Assembly: GCA_945862315.1 (NCBI GenBank)
Contig: CAMAXW010000017.1
Location: 1 to 64,000, forward strand
Source of the DNA: Klebsiella pneumoniae
GTDB lineage: Bacteria > Pseudomonadota > Gammaproteobacteria > Ga0077536
Direction: 5' to 3'
DNA: 64,000 nt
Part shown: positions 7,790 to 17,956 of the stretch, in pieces
Position numbering within the stretch: position 1 is the stretch's first letter
Layout of the letters: every line of letters starts with the position of its first letter
Position numbers and translations under genes: made by a program
The notes under the pieces: generated by a model
What the model was told of the DNA's origin: nothing
The model's input: only the letters and a program-made list of their open reading frames with translations
The model's database searches: none

Positions 7790-8905
7790 TCATCTAACGT
7801 ATTCGATAACCTCGAGCCCAAAGCCCGACAGTGCGTGATATTTACGGGGGTTGCTCATGACGCGCATTTTGCGGATGCCTTGATCCGACAAAATTTGCGC
7901 GCCGAGTCCAATTTGCCGCCAGTCGGGTGGTATGGTTTGCGACTTGCTAACGGCCGGGGCCAGTACGCCGTCTACTTGCGCATAGTTCAGCACTTGGCGC
8001 ACCAGTTCGTCGTTGTGGATTTGATTGCACAAGACCACCACCACGCCCCGCTCGGCCTCGGCCACGCGCCGCAAAGCATCGCGCAACGGCCAACCGGCAT
8101 CGCGGCGCACGCTGGCGGTGAGGTCCTCGAAAGGATTAAAAATATGTACTCGCACCAAGGTGGGTTGCTCGGGCTCGATATCCCCGCGCGCCATCGCGAT
8201 GTGCAAGTCGCCATGCATACGGTCGCGATAAACCGTTAGGCGGAAATCGCCAAACTCGGTAGCGAGCACCGATTCTGCCGCGCGCTCCACGGTTTTCTCA
8301 TTTTGAATGCGAAACCGGATGAGGTCTGCGACGGTGCCAATTTTTAACTGATGCTGGGCCGCGATGATTTCGAGATCTGGACGTCTCGCCATGCTGCCAT
8401 CGTCGTTGAGAATCTCAACGATAACGCTGGCCGCCTCGAGCCCCGCCAAATGCGCTAAATCGCAACCCGCCTCGGTATGGCCGGCCCGGGTTAACACCCC
8501 GCCAGGCTGGGCCATGAGGGGGAAAATATGCCCGGGCTGGACGATATCCGAAGGTTTGGCCGTGGCCGCTACCGCAACCTGAATAGTGCGCGCGCGATCA
8601 GCTGCCGAAATACCCGTCGTAACTCCCTCGGCGGCCTCGATCGACATCGTGAAATTCGTGCGATGGGTATACCGCGTGTCTTGCACCATCAGCGGCAAAT
8701 TGAGTTGCTGACAACGGGCTTCTGTCAGCGTCAGGCAGATGAGTCCACGGCCGTAGCGGGCCATGAAATTCACGTGCTCGGCGCTGCAATGACTGGCGGC
8801 GATAATGAAATCGCCTTCGTTCTCACGGTCCTCGTCGTCCATCATGATCACCATGCGCCCGGCGCGCAGATCCTCGACGATTTCCTCGGTTGAATTGAGA
8901 TTCAT
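7790..8905 (-). CDS. ribBA: 3,4-dihydroxy-2-butanone 4-phosphate synthase with degenerate GTP cyclohydrolase II domain
   Basis: A 371-residue two-domain protein. The N-terminal half is a complete RibB ([31 protein letters not shown]), making the four-carbon unit of riboflavin from ribulose 5-phosphate. The C-terminal half (from about residue 205) follows RibA in outline but lacks the zinc-binding cysteines: where active RibA has a Cys after VRVHSE and a CDC pair, this protein reads [13 protein letters not shown] and SVRRDAG. It is therefore predicted to be inactive as GTP cyclohydrolase II, as in many gamma- and betaproteobacterial RibB-X proteins, so a separate ribA should exist elsewhere. 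Start ATG 8905. Confidence 0.92.
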   Translation of the reverse strand: MNLNSTEEIVEDLRAGRMVIMMDDEDRENEGDFIIAASHCSAEHVNFMARYGRGLICLTLTEARCQQLNLPLMVQDTRYTHRTNFTMSIEAAEGVTTGISAADRARTIQVAVAATAKPSDIVQPGHIFPLMAQPGGVLTRAGHTEAGCDLAHLAGLEAASVIVEILNDDGSMARRPDLEIIAAQHQLKIGTVADLIRFRIQNEKTVERAAESVLATEFGDFRLTVYRDRMHGDLHIAMARGDIEPEQPTLVRVHIFNPFEDLTASVRRDAGWPLRDALRRVAEAERGVVVVLCNQIHNDELVRQVLNYAQVDGVLAPAVSKSQTIPPDWRQIGLGAQILSDQGIRKMRVMSNPRKYHALSGFGLEVIEYVR

Positions 8906-8972
8906 CTTGATTCCAGACCAATGCTGCTTGAGATACGGGTGGTAGAGAAATGACGCAGACGCGCCGCTCGCC

Positions 8973-9617
8973 TCATGAGGCCAGCGGACCCGTCCATTTC
9001 AGCGTGTCGAGCTCGATGCCGGCGTTATCGCGCCCGGCAAGTCGCTCCAGATAACGGGCGACCAGATCAATTTCTAGATTAATCTGACTGCCGGCGTGAA
9101 GTTCGCCCAGCGTGGTGTTTTCCAAGGTGTGCGGAATAATCATCAGTTCAAACTCAACGCCGTTCACCGCGTTGACCGTCAGGCTGACACCTTCCACAGA
9201 AATAGAGCCCTTGGTCGCAATGTAGCGCGCCAGTTCAGCGGGTGCGCTAAGGCGAAATTGGACGTAATCGGCGCGTTCAATGCGGGCGATAACGGTGCCC
9301 ACGCCATCCACATGGCCGCTGACCAAATGTCCGCCGAGGCGGTCTGACAGGCGCAGCGCTTTTTCTAAATTGACGCGATCCCCAGCTTGCCGGCGACCCA
9401 ACGTGGTCTTGGCGAGGGTTTCGGGCGAGATGTCAGCCTCGAAACGGCCCTCGCCGAGCGCCACCGCCGTCAGGCAAGGCCCGGAGACCGCAATGCTGTC
9501 GCCTAATCGAACATCGCTCGTATCCAATGCTGGTGCCACGATGGCCAGCCGCACAGCGTCACCACGCTGCACGAGAGATTCGATGCGTCCTACGGTCTGA
9601 ATGATGCCAGTAAACAT
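8973..9617 (-). CDS. ribE: Riboflavin synthase alpha chain
   Basis: A 214-residue riboflavin synthase (also called ribC), which dismutates two lumazine molecules to riboflavin plus 5-amino-6-ribitylaminouracil. Seen: the universal N-terminus MFTGIIQTVG, VSGPCLTAV, LGGHLVSGHVDGVG, the second repeat KGSISVEGVSLTVN and MIIPHTLENTTLG; the two lumazine-binding repeats occupy about 1-97 and 98-200. It lies between ribD (31 bases upstream) and ribBA (67 bases downstream) in the riboflavin operon. Confidence 0.95.
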   Translation of the reverse strand: MFTGIIQTVGRIESLVQRGDAVRLAIVAPALDTSDVRLGDSIAVSGPCLTAVALGEGRFEADISPETLAKTTLGRRQAGDRVNLEKALRLSDRLGGHLVSGHVDGVGTVIARIERADYVQFRLSAPAELARYIATKGSISVEGVSLTVNAVNGVEFELMIIPHTLENTTLGELHAGSQINLEIDLVARYLERLAGRDNAGIELDTLKWTGPLAS

Positions 9618-9648
9618 CCGGGCAATATCGAGGATGCGTTCGCCAGCG

Positions 9649-10761
9649 TCAAGCCGGCGCAGGCACGCTGGTTAAACGCAGATCCTGGCCTACCTGACGC
9701 GCCTCCACAAAGCGCCACCGCGCGGCGTCCTGAAGTTGGCTCAAGGCACGCATGGCGAAGGCGCTGCGGGCGTCGTGCCCTAAGATCACGGGCGCCAAAT
9801 AAGTCATGAGTTCGTCCACCAAACCGGCGTCCAACAGGCTGCCAGCCAGCGTTGGGCCGGTTTCAACCAGCACCTCGTTGAACTCCAAGGCCGCTAGGCG
9901 CGCCATCAACGCCCCGAGATCGATGCCGGCGGGCGCCGCAGGCAACACCTCGATACAGGCACCGGCCTCCAGCAGGGGTGCGTGTCGGTGCACCTCGGTA
10001 CAGGTCGTGAACAGGTGGCAAACGCCGGGGCCGGTCAGAATTTGCGCGCTGGGGGGCGTGCGCAAATGGGTATCGAGCACCGCGCGGGCGGGTGGTCGGG
10101 GGCCTGTGTCAAAACGCAGATCGCGCACGTTAAGACGCGGATTATCCGCCAGCACCGTGCCACTCCCGGTCAACACCACACAACTGCGCGCGCGCAAACG
10201 TTGCACGTCGGCCCGCGCCTCAGCACTAGTAATCCATTGGCTGAGACCGTTGGACAGCGCCACCTTGCCATCCAGACTCATGCCGACTTTGAGGGTGATA
10301 AAAGGCCGGCCCAGCTCGTGACGACTCCAGAAGCCCCGATTCACGGCGCGCGCCTCGTTCGCCAGCACATCCCCACACACCGTAATGCCGGCCGCTTCCA
10401 ACACCCGCACGCCGCCGCCGGCCACCTGCGGATTGGGATCGCCGACGGCATACACCACCCGGGCCACGCCCGCGGCAATCAGGGCCTGCGTGCAGGGCGG
10501 GGTGCGACCCTGATGACAACAGGGCTCTAACGTGACGTAGGCGGTAGCGCCCCGCGCCCGCTCCCCAGCCAAGCTCAATGCCACCCGCTCCGCGTGGGGG
10601 CCACCCGCGTGGTGATGGAAGCCCTCGCTGATGACCTCATCGTGGTGCGTGAGCACACAGCCCACGCGGGGATTAGGCCGGGTTGAATACACCCCACGCT
10701 CCGCCAGACGGAGCGCGCGGGCCATAAAGTGAGCGTCAGTGGGCGTGGGAGTTGGGGGCAT
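9649..10761 (-). CDS. ribD: Riboflavin biosynthesis deaminase/reductase
   Basis: A 370-residue bifunctional RibD. The N-terminal deaminase domain (about 1-145) has the zinc site His56-Ala-Glu58 and Cys81/Cys90 (EPCCHQGRTPPC). The C-terminal reductase domain (about 150-365) has FITLKVGMSLDGK, the ITSAEARADV segment, VLTGSGTVLADNP and EVLVETGPTLAGSLL. It carries out the second and third steps from the GTP-derived pyrimidine. It is the first rib gene, 34 bases after nrdR, so nrdR and possibly glyA may be cotranscribed. I see no FMN riboswitch in front of it. Confidence 0.95.
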   Translation of the reverse strand: MPPTPTPTDAHFMARALRLAERGVYSTRPNPRVGCVLTHHDEVISEGFHHHAGGPHAERVALSLAGERARGATAYVTLEPCCHQGRTPPCTQALIAAGVARVVYAVGDPNPQVAGGGVRVLEAAGITVCGDVLANEARAVNRGFWSRHELGRPFITLKVGMSLDGKVALSNGLSQWITSAEARADVQRLRARSCVVLTGSGTVLADNPRLNVRDLRFDTGPRPPARAVLDTHLRTPPSAQILTGPGVCHLFTTCTEVHRHAPLLEAGACIEVLPAAPAGIDLGALMARLAALEFNEVLVETGPTLAGSLLDAGLVDELMTYLAPVILGHDARSAFAMRALSQLQDAARWRFVEARQVGQDLRLTSVPAPA

Positions 10762-10795
10762 GCATGCTAAAAGCGCCGCTGCGAGCCAACGGGCC

Positions 10796-11314
10796 TCAGC
10801 GGGTGGGCTTGGTCTCGGTTTCTGGGATGAGCGCTAACTGGTGATTGCGCAGATTGGGTGGTAAATCGTTTTCCAGGCGTTCGATTTCTTCTAGGAAGGC
10901 GCGAACATCTTCAAAGCTGCGATACACCGAGGCAAAGCGTACATAGGCCACTTGGTCTAGCCCGCGCAGTTCGTCCATCACCAGTTCGCCAATGCGGTGG
11001 GAATCGATTTCACGCTCTCCGCCTTCGCGCACGCCGCGACGAATGCGGTTGAGCGCGGCCTCAACAAGCGCCATGGCGACGGGTCGTTTCTCTAGCGCTT
11101 TCACAATGCCGCTGCGCAGCTTGTGCTCGTTAAAGGTCTCGCGTCGGCCATCGCTTTTAATCACGCGCGGCAGGTTGAGTTCAGCCGTCTCATAGGTGGT
11201 GAAGCGGGCTTTACACGCGAGGCACTCGCGCCGCCGCCGAATTTGATCACCCTCCCCGAGTAAGCGCGAGTCGATGACGCGCGTTTCGTCGTGAGTGCAG
11301 AACGGGCAATGCAT
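10796..11314 (-). CDS. nrdR: Transcriptional repressor NrdR
   Basis: A 172-residue NrdR, the ATP/dATP-sensing repressor of ribonucleotide reductase genes. Seen: an N-terminal zinc ribbon (Cys3, Cys6, Cys31, Cys34; MHCPFC and [12 protein letters not shown]), followed by an ATP-cone domain from about residue 49 ([16 protein letters not shown]) through [14 protein letters not shown]. Length is slightly longer than the usual 150 because of a C-terminal tail. It lies 7 bases after glyA, the usual gammaproteobacterial order glyA-nrdR-ribD. Confidence 0.96.
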   Translation of the reverse strand: MHCPFCTHDETRVIDSRLLGEGDQIRRRRECLACKARFTTYETAELNLPRVIKSDGRRETFNEHKLRSGIVKALEKRPVAMALVEAALNRIRRGVREGGEREIDSHRIGELVMDELRGLDQVAYVRFASVYRSFEDVRAFLEEIERLENDLPPNLRNHQLALIPETETKPTR

Positions 11315-11321
11315 GGTGGTG

Positions 11322-12590
<1,269 letters not shown>

Positions 12591-12825
12591 GGTGGGGAGT
12601 CCTCGCTTGAATAAAAATGTTTCGCGACACTCGCGCGCCGCAATGGGGTAGGGCGTCCGGCTTTACCCCCATCACACCCGCTAGGAATAGATACGCTGGA
12701 TTATCCGGGAAGGTTCCCGCCGGCTCAATCAAAAAAGCAGGCGCGGCGGCGCTAGCACGCCCATCACTAGCATCGCGGAACCGGCTGGCTCAATATATTA
12801 ACGACAGACCCTGCGGACCCCGCCA
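12591..12825. promoter_or_regulatory. Divergent intergenic region glyA/cyaA
   Basis: 235 bases between the two GTG starts, so it must hold both promoters. I see a small perfect hairpin CGCGA/TCGCG (12623-12635) and GGGGTA/TACCCC with a 13-base loop (12645-12669), both in the glyA leader, and an AT-rich CAATATATTAACG (about 12791-12803) just ahead of cyaA that could be a -10 region. No riboswitch fold or CRP site that I can recognise. Confidence 0.3.
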
Positions 12826-15678
12826 GTGCAGCCACCGACTGTTTTTCCGACTCGCCGCAACGACGTTGACAGCGAGCACACCTCCCTCGAGCCCAATTTT
12901 GTGGCCCTAAACCACGCGCGCCTGCAGCGTTTATTTGAAAGTCTCCAGCCACGGCAGGAAGCTTTCGTGAAAATGCTGCCGCTGCTGTTTCACATCAATC
13001 ATTCACTACTACCGGGTCATGTCTCGCAAGACGCCCCCTGCGGCATTTGCGATTTTTCACCCGACACGGCGGTCGCTGCCGCCCGACAGTTCGCCAAAAA
13101 TTTCATCCTCGACCAGCGTTTAAAACCCAGCTACGCCATCCGCGGTCTGTATCTCATGGGCAGCCCCGGCACCATTGCCTACACGCGTGACAGCGACTTG
13201 GACCTGTGGCTGGTACACGCACCCGAACTCGACGCGGCAGGCGTGGGCCTGCTGCAAGACAAAGCGCTGCGCATTGAAGCCTACGCCGCACAGCTCGGCT
13301 TGGAACTGCATTTCTTTGTGTTCGACGCGGACAGTTTTCGCGGTGGCAACTCACTTTCTTTGTCCGCCGAGAGCAGCGGTAGCACCCAGCATTTTTTGCT
13401 GTTGGACGAGTTTTATCGCTCCAGCTTGCTGCTGGCCGGGCTAAAGCCCCTGTGGTGGGCCGTACCACCGGCGGAGGATCACCGCTACGCCGCCTATGTA
13501 GAAGATGCGCTGCGAACCCGCAAATTGGCGCAGCGCAACTATGTGGATTTTGGCGGGCTGGAGAATATTCCAGCCGGCGAATTTTTTGGTGCCACGGTGT
13601 GGCAGCTCTATAAAAGCATCGAGTCGCCCTATAAATCGGTGATGAAACTGCTGTTGATGGAAGCCTATGCGGCGGCTTATCCCCACATAGAGGATTTACT
13701 CAGCCATCGCTACAAACGCGCTTTGGGACGACCGGGGGTCACCCTCGATGCGCTGGATCCCTATATAGCGATGTACCGCCGCGTGGAGGAATATCTGCTG
13801 AGCACCGCCGATACCATCCGCCTCCGGCTGCTGCGGCGGGCTTTCTACATCAAAGCTAACGAGCATCAGAGTGCGCCTCAAGACCTCAAGCCGGCCACTT
13901 GGCGACAGGCGATCATGGGCGATTTAGTACGCAGCTGGACTTGGGGGGCGCTGGAGCTCCAGCACCTCGACGCACGAGGTCACTGGCGAATTGACAGCGC
14001 GCTCGACGAGCGCCGCGACATCATCAAGTGCCTACAAAAAAGCTACGCCGCACTCTCCGACTTTGCTCGCGCACAGGGTGGCGACAAACGAATCACGGAA
14101 ATAGACCTCACCATTCTCGGTCGCAAGCTGTATTCCGCTTTTGATAAAAAACCCAACAAACTGGAGTTGATGACTCGCGGAATCTGCGCCAACCCGCAAG
14201 AAGCGGAGCTCTCACTGCATCAAATACGCTTTGAGCGGGCCGGTATCCAGTGGGTGTTGTTCCGCGATTTGGTGGAACCCGAAACCCTCGCGGCCCAGCT
14301 GCCAACCCACCGGGCGAGTGCGCTGGTGGAGGTACTCGCCTGGTGCTTTTTCAACCGGCTGCACGCGACCTCAACAGCTTGGCACTGCTTTGTGGGTGGG
14401 CGGCGCCACGCGCCAATGGTCATGCGTAAGGTCCTCGACACCCTCGAGACCCTCTACCCGGCGCGCGAACTCATTCCCAGCGAAGCGGGCGCGTTTAGTC
14501 GGCCGCCGTGCATTGTGAGTGCGACGTTTTTTATCAATATCAGCATCGAAACAGCCGTCGCCGGGCAAGCCGAAGGCAGTGTGCTGACCAGCAACCGCAC
14601 GGATGCTTTCCAGTTTGGCGGGCGACGCGTGAGCCTTGTGCAAAGCATCGACCTCCTGATCCAAACCAGCTGGGACGAACTGTATAGCTTTCAATATACC
14701 GAAGAGAATTGCCCCGTATTGGCGGCGTGCGAATACCTGAACCAGCTCGATCGGTTGCAGCCAGAGGTTGCAATTACACCCAGCGTGCACTGTTTTGATA
14801 TCGACTATGGTGCGGCGATCGCCCAGCGCATGACGCGCTACCTGCAAGAACTGCTGGCTGCACGCGCGCTGACAAACCCCTCCACCACCTGCGTGCACAC
14901 GGTCGCGTTGGGTAGCCACCTCCACGACATCTCGTTTGATGCGCAGGGCGCGCACCCCGCCAGCCGCGCCAATTTGCCCGCGCTAATCCGCGCTTTAGGA
15001 GAACCCACCACCGGTTTCAAACACGTCGTGTTCGACCCGGCCTGCGCGCCCGATTCCCCCCTGCCGTTGATTTACGCAGAAAATACCCGGGGCAAAATTC
15101 AGACTTACGGGCTGGTCCGCCGCGACCGTATCGAGGTATTCATTTTGGATACCGATGGGAATTTGTTGAGCTACGTCCACCAGGACACGGATCCGATGGC
15201 CTTGTTTGAGCATCTGCGACAATTTTTTGAAAAAACGCAGCGCCGCTCATCCGCGCCGGACCAAATTGGCCATCACCCCGATGCTTTCTTAGCATTCAAG
15301 CTACTGCAGCGTGGCACCGGCACCGGGTTTAGTGCCCAAGAAATCACCCTGCCGGCGACACCCCGGCGTAATTACCTACCGCTGCGTTTGTTCGTTGACT
15401 TAAATTCCGCTGGCAAGCCGGAGTTCAACGCCTATCTCGACGAGCAGGAATTCTCATCCACCGAACACGGCAATAGCATTTTTAACGCGATCGCAGCTGC
15501 TGTGATGAAGATGCGCGCGGGAGGCGGCAGTTACCCCGTCTTTATTACCGATCTGGAACTCTCTGAACGTCTGCTCGCGGCACGCGGCATCGAACAACGC
15601 CAAACCTTTGAAGTGCTCAGACAAAAATTGCGCATCGAACGCCAGCTCTCGCAAGCCTTGGCCGCCGCAACCTCTTAA
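12826..15678 (+). CDS. cyaA: Class I adenylate cyclase
   Basis: A 950-residue class I (enterobacterial-type) adenylate cyclase producing cAMP. Seen: LPLLFHINHSLLPGHV, the nucleotidyltransferase signature MGSPGTIAYTRDSDLDLW with the catalytic Asp pair, GSTQHFLLLDEFYRSSLLLAG, and YKSIESPYKSVMKLLLMEAYA. The E. coli enzyme is 848 residues; the extra length here is mostly in the C-terminal regulatory half, which I cannot assign. The start is uncertain: GTG 12826 gives about 30 residues before the conserved region, and GTG 12901 is an alternative. Divergent from glyA. Confidence 0.93.
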   Translation: MQPPTVFPTRRNDVDSEHTSLEPNFVALNHARLQRLFESLQPRQEAFVKMLPLLFHINHSLLPGHVSQDAPCGICDFSPDTAVAAARQFAKNFILDQRLKPSYAIRGLYLMGSPGTIAYTRDSDLDLWLVHAPELDAAGVGLLQDKALRIEAYAAQLGLELHFFVFDADSFRGGNSLSLSAESSGSTQHFLLLDEFYRSSLLLAGLKPLWWAVPPAEDHRYAAYVEDALRTRKLAQRNYVDFGGLENIPAGEFFGATVWQLYKSIESPYKSVMKLLLMEAYAAAYPHIEDLLSHRYKRALGRPGVTLDALDPYIAMYRRVEEYLLSTADTIRLRLLRRAFYIKANEHQSAPQDLKPATWRQAIMGDLVRSWTWGALELQHLDARGHWRIDSALDERRDIIKCLQKSYAALSDFARAQGGDKRITEIDLTILGRKLYSAFDKKPNKLELMTRGICANPQEAELSLHQIRFERAGIQWVLFRDLVEPETLAAQLPTHRASALVEVLAWCFFNRLHATSTAWHCFVGGRRHAPMVMRKVLDTLETLYPARELIPSEAGAFSRPPCIVSATFFINISIETAVAGQAEGSVLTSNRTDAFQFGGRRVSLVQSIDLLIQTSWDELYSFQYTEENCPVLAACEYLNQLDRLQPEVAITPSVHCFDIDYGAAIAQRMTRYLQELLAARALTNPSTTCVHTVALGSHLHDISFDAQGAHPASRANLPALIRALGEPTTGFKHVVFDPACAPDSPLPLIYAENTRGKIQTYGLVRRDRIEVFILDTDGNLLSYVHQDTDPMALFEHLRQFFEKTQRRSSAPDQIGHHPDAFLAFKLLQRGTGTGFSAQEITLPATPRRNYLPLRLFVDLNSAGKPEFNAYLDEQEFSSTEHGNSIFNAIAAAVMKMRAGGGSYPVFITDLELSERLLAARGIEQRQTFEVLRQKLRIERQLSQALAAATS

Positions 15679-15741
15679 GCCGTGTGCCGAAGGTTTTGCA
15701 GTTACAATTCGGCGCCTCGCGCCACTTAGGAACTCGCTGAT

Positions 15742-16620
15742 ATGACCGCCACTGACCAACTCATTGCGCGCGCCGAATCGCTGCTCGCGCGGCTCGAAGC
15801 CCTCCTCCCACCGCCACCGCCGACAACCAGTGTTGACGCCGTGGCATGGCGTTGGCGCAAGCGCAAAGACCAAGGGTGGCTGGCGCCGATCACACGCTTG
15901 ACCGACATTCGCCTCGCAGACCTCCAACATATTGAGGAGCCGCGCGCCGAACTCGAGCGCAATACCCGCCAGTTCTTAGCCGGATTACCGGCCAACAACG
16001 CGCTGCTGTGGGGGCCGCGTGGCACGGGCAAATCCTCGCTCGTCAAAGCCTTATTAAATGCCTACTCCCCGCAGGGACTGCGCCTAGTCGAAGTGGAACG
16101 ACAAGACCTCGTCGACTTACCAGAAATTGTCGATACCATCGCCGAGCGCCCCGGCCGGTTCATTGTGTTCTGTGACGATCTGTCTTTTGACGAGCACGAC
16201 CAAACCTACCGCGCCCTCAAAACGGTACTCGACGGCTCGGTGCTCTCCACGCCCGACAACATCCTGATTTATGCCACTTCCAACCGACGCCATTTGGTAC
16301 CCGAACGCCTCCGCGACAATTTAGACGCCCGCCACGACGAGAACGGCGAGATCCATCAAAGCGAAGCTGTGGAAGAAAAAATCTCGCTCTCCGAGCGCTT
16401 TGGGCTGTGGCTGTCGTTTCACCAATTTAATCAGACGCGCTATTTAGACATCGCGGCGCACTGGCTGATCCACTTTGGGGTGGCGGATGCCCACACTGTC
16501 GAAACCCGCCACGCGGCGCTGCAGTGGGCCTTATTGCATGGTTCGCGCAGTGGACGAGCAGCCCAGCAGTTTGCGCGCGACTGGGCTGGCCGCGCCGGGC
16601 TAGCGGGTCAAAACGCATGA
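15742..16620 (+). CDS. DUF815-family AAA ATPase
   Basis: A 292-residue ATPase of the DUF815 family. Seen: N-terminal heptad-like region with a run of prolines (residues 29-34), the Walker A GPRGTGKSS (about 93-101), the Walker B FIVFCDDLSFDEHD (about 140-153), and TPDNILIYATSNRRHLVP. Function in the family is unknown; members are often beside nucleotide-salvage genes. It overlaps the phosphoribosyltransferase start by four bases (ATGA), so three genes to 17956 form a coupled operon. Confidence 0.88.
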   Translation: MTATDQLIARAESLLARLEALLPPPPPTTSVDAVAWRWRKRKDQGWLAPITRLTDIRLADLQHIEEPRAELERNTRQFLAGLPANNALLWGPRGTGKSSLVKALLNAYSPQGLRLVEVERQDLVDLPEIVDTIAERPGRFIVFCDDLSFDEHDQTYRALKTVLDGSVLSTPDNILIYATSNRRHLVPERLRDNLDARHDENGEIHQSEAVEEKISLSERFGLWLSFHQFNQTRYLDIAAHWLIHFGVADAHTVETRHAALQWALLHGSRSGRAAQQFARDWAGRAGLAGQNA

Positions 16621-17177
16621 CTGACGCCGCGCTGTTAACAGAAATTACCGCTGTGCGCGCACATGCTGAGTGCTTGTATAGCCGCGCGGAATTGGAGGAT
16701 GCCTGCGAGCGCATGGCGGCGGCGATCACGGCCCGGCTGGCCGGTACCAACCCCCTGCTGTTGGTCGTCATGACGGGTGGTGTGGTGCCGGCCGCAATGT
16801 TGCTGGCACGCCTCGAATTCCCACTGCAAGTGGATTACATCCACCTCACTCGCTACGGCAACCTGACCGTTGGCGGTGCGCTAGAGTGGATTAAGCGACC
16901 ACCGAAAAGCGTTGCCGGGCGCACGGTGTTGCTGGTTGACGACCTGCTAGACCACGGGCTGACGTTGCAATCTGCGGTCGCAGAATGCACGGCACTCGGT
17001 GCGCACGAGGTCTTAACGTGCGCGCTCGCCATTAAGCGCATGGCGCACCGCGCGGGGTTGGCGGCGGTGGATTTTCACGCGGTTGAAACCCCCGATCGTT
17101 ATCTCTTTGGCTACGGCATGGATTACAAAACTTACTGGCGTAATGGTGGCGGCTTGTTCGCCGTGGCCGGGACATGA
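16617..17177 (+). CDS. Hypoxanthine(-guanine) phosphoribosyltransferase
   Basis: A 186-residue type I phosphoribosyltransferase, converting hypoxanthine (and perhaps guanine) plus PRPP to IMP/GMP. Seen: LLVVMTGGVVPAAMLLARL, VDYIHLTRYG and the PRPP loop TVLLVDDLLDHGLTLQ, and FGYGMDYKTYWRNGG near the C-terminus. ATG 16617 overlaps the ATPase stop, and its own TGA overlaps the next ATG (ATGA, 17174-17177). Its downstream partner releases hypoxanthine, so the pair would recycle the base directly. A substrate preference for hypoxanthine is inference from context. Confidence 0.9.
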   Translation: MTDAALLTEITAVRAHAECLYSRAELEDACERMAAAITARLAGTNPLLLVVMTGGVVPAAMLLARLEFPLQVDYIHLTRYGNLTVGGALEWIKRPPKSVAGRTVLLVDDLLDHGLTLQSAVAECTALGAHEVLTCALAIKRMAHRAGLAAVDFHAVETPDRYLFGYGMDYKTYWRNGGGLFAVAGT

Positions 17178-17956
17178 GACGTTTCGCGATCATTGGCGGC
17201 AGTGGCCTAGACCGCTTAGGAACGCTCGAGATTAGCGCCCGACACACGCTGCTGACCCCGTACGGCGCACCCTCTGCGGCGCTCTGCGAAGGCCTGTTGG
17301 CGGGTTCGCCGGTGTTCTTTTTGCCCCGTCACGGCGACGGCCACGCGCTGCCGCCCCACCGCATCAATTACCGGGCGAACATTGCAGCGCTGCGCGAGGC
17401 GGGGGTCACAGACATTCTGGCCGTCACGGCAGTCGGCGGGATTAGCGCTGCGGCGGCACCCGGTAGCATCGTCGTGCCTGACCAAATCATCGATTACACC
17501 TGGGGCCGCGATCACACCCTCTACGATGGCCTGAACGGCACGCTAGACCATGTGGATTTTAGCCAGCCCTATACGGAGCGACTACGGCGCCTGCTGATCG
17601 ACCAAATGGCTGACGGTGAGTTAGTGGGTGCTGGGGTTTATGGAGCAACCCAAGGGCCGCGCCTCGAATCGGCTGCCGAAATTACCCGGATGGCGCGTGA
17701 TGGCTGCACGATCGTTGGCATGACCGGCATGCCGGAAGCGGCCCTCGCGCGCGAGGCTGGGATGGCTTATGCCACCGTCTCGTTGGTCGTCAATTGGGCC
17801 GCCGGCGTGGGTGGCACCGCCGTGATTTCGATGGACGACATCTACCGCCATCTCGAGGTTGGCATGGCCGCCGTCGTGCGCCGAGTAGGCCGGGCGATCG
17901 CCGTTGGGCTTAGTCAGCCGGACCCTGCGCTGGACCCTGCGTCGGACTCGGCATAG
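17174..17956 (+). CDS. S-methyl-5'-thioinosine phosphorylase
   Basis: A 260-residue purine nucleoside phosphorylase of the MTAP/PNP family. Seen: FAIIGGSGLD, the phosphate-binding FLPRHGDGHALPPHRINYRA, VTAVGGIS, ATQGPRLES and MTGMPEAALARE. Where adenine-specific MTAP has an Asp (TDYD) contacting the 6-amino group, this protein has VVNWAAGVG with Asn, the pattern of the 6-oxopurine-specific methylthioinosine phosphorylase known from Pseudomonas aeruginosa. It would split methylthioinosine to hypoxanthine and methylthioribose 1-phosphate, the MtnA substrate. The last 47 bases overlap the end of csiV on the other strand. Confidence 0.88.
   Translation: MRRFAIIGGSGLDRLGTLEISARHTLLTPYGAPSAALCEGLLAGSPVFFLPRHGDGHALPPHRINYRANIAALREAGVTDILAVTAVGGISAAAAPGSIVVPDQIIDYTWGRDHTLYDGLNGTLDHVDFSQPYTERLRRLLIDQMADGELVGAGVYGATQGPRLESAAEITRMARDGCTIVGMTGMPEAALAREAGMAYATVSLVVNWAAGVGGTAVISMDDIYRHLEVGMAAVVRRVGRAIAVGLSQPDPALDPASDSA

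Noticed and set aside
8906-10795. FMN riboswitch ahead of ribD, ribE or ribBA
   Set aside because: The gaps are 31 to 67 bases and hold none of the conserved RFN segments.
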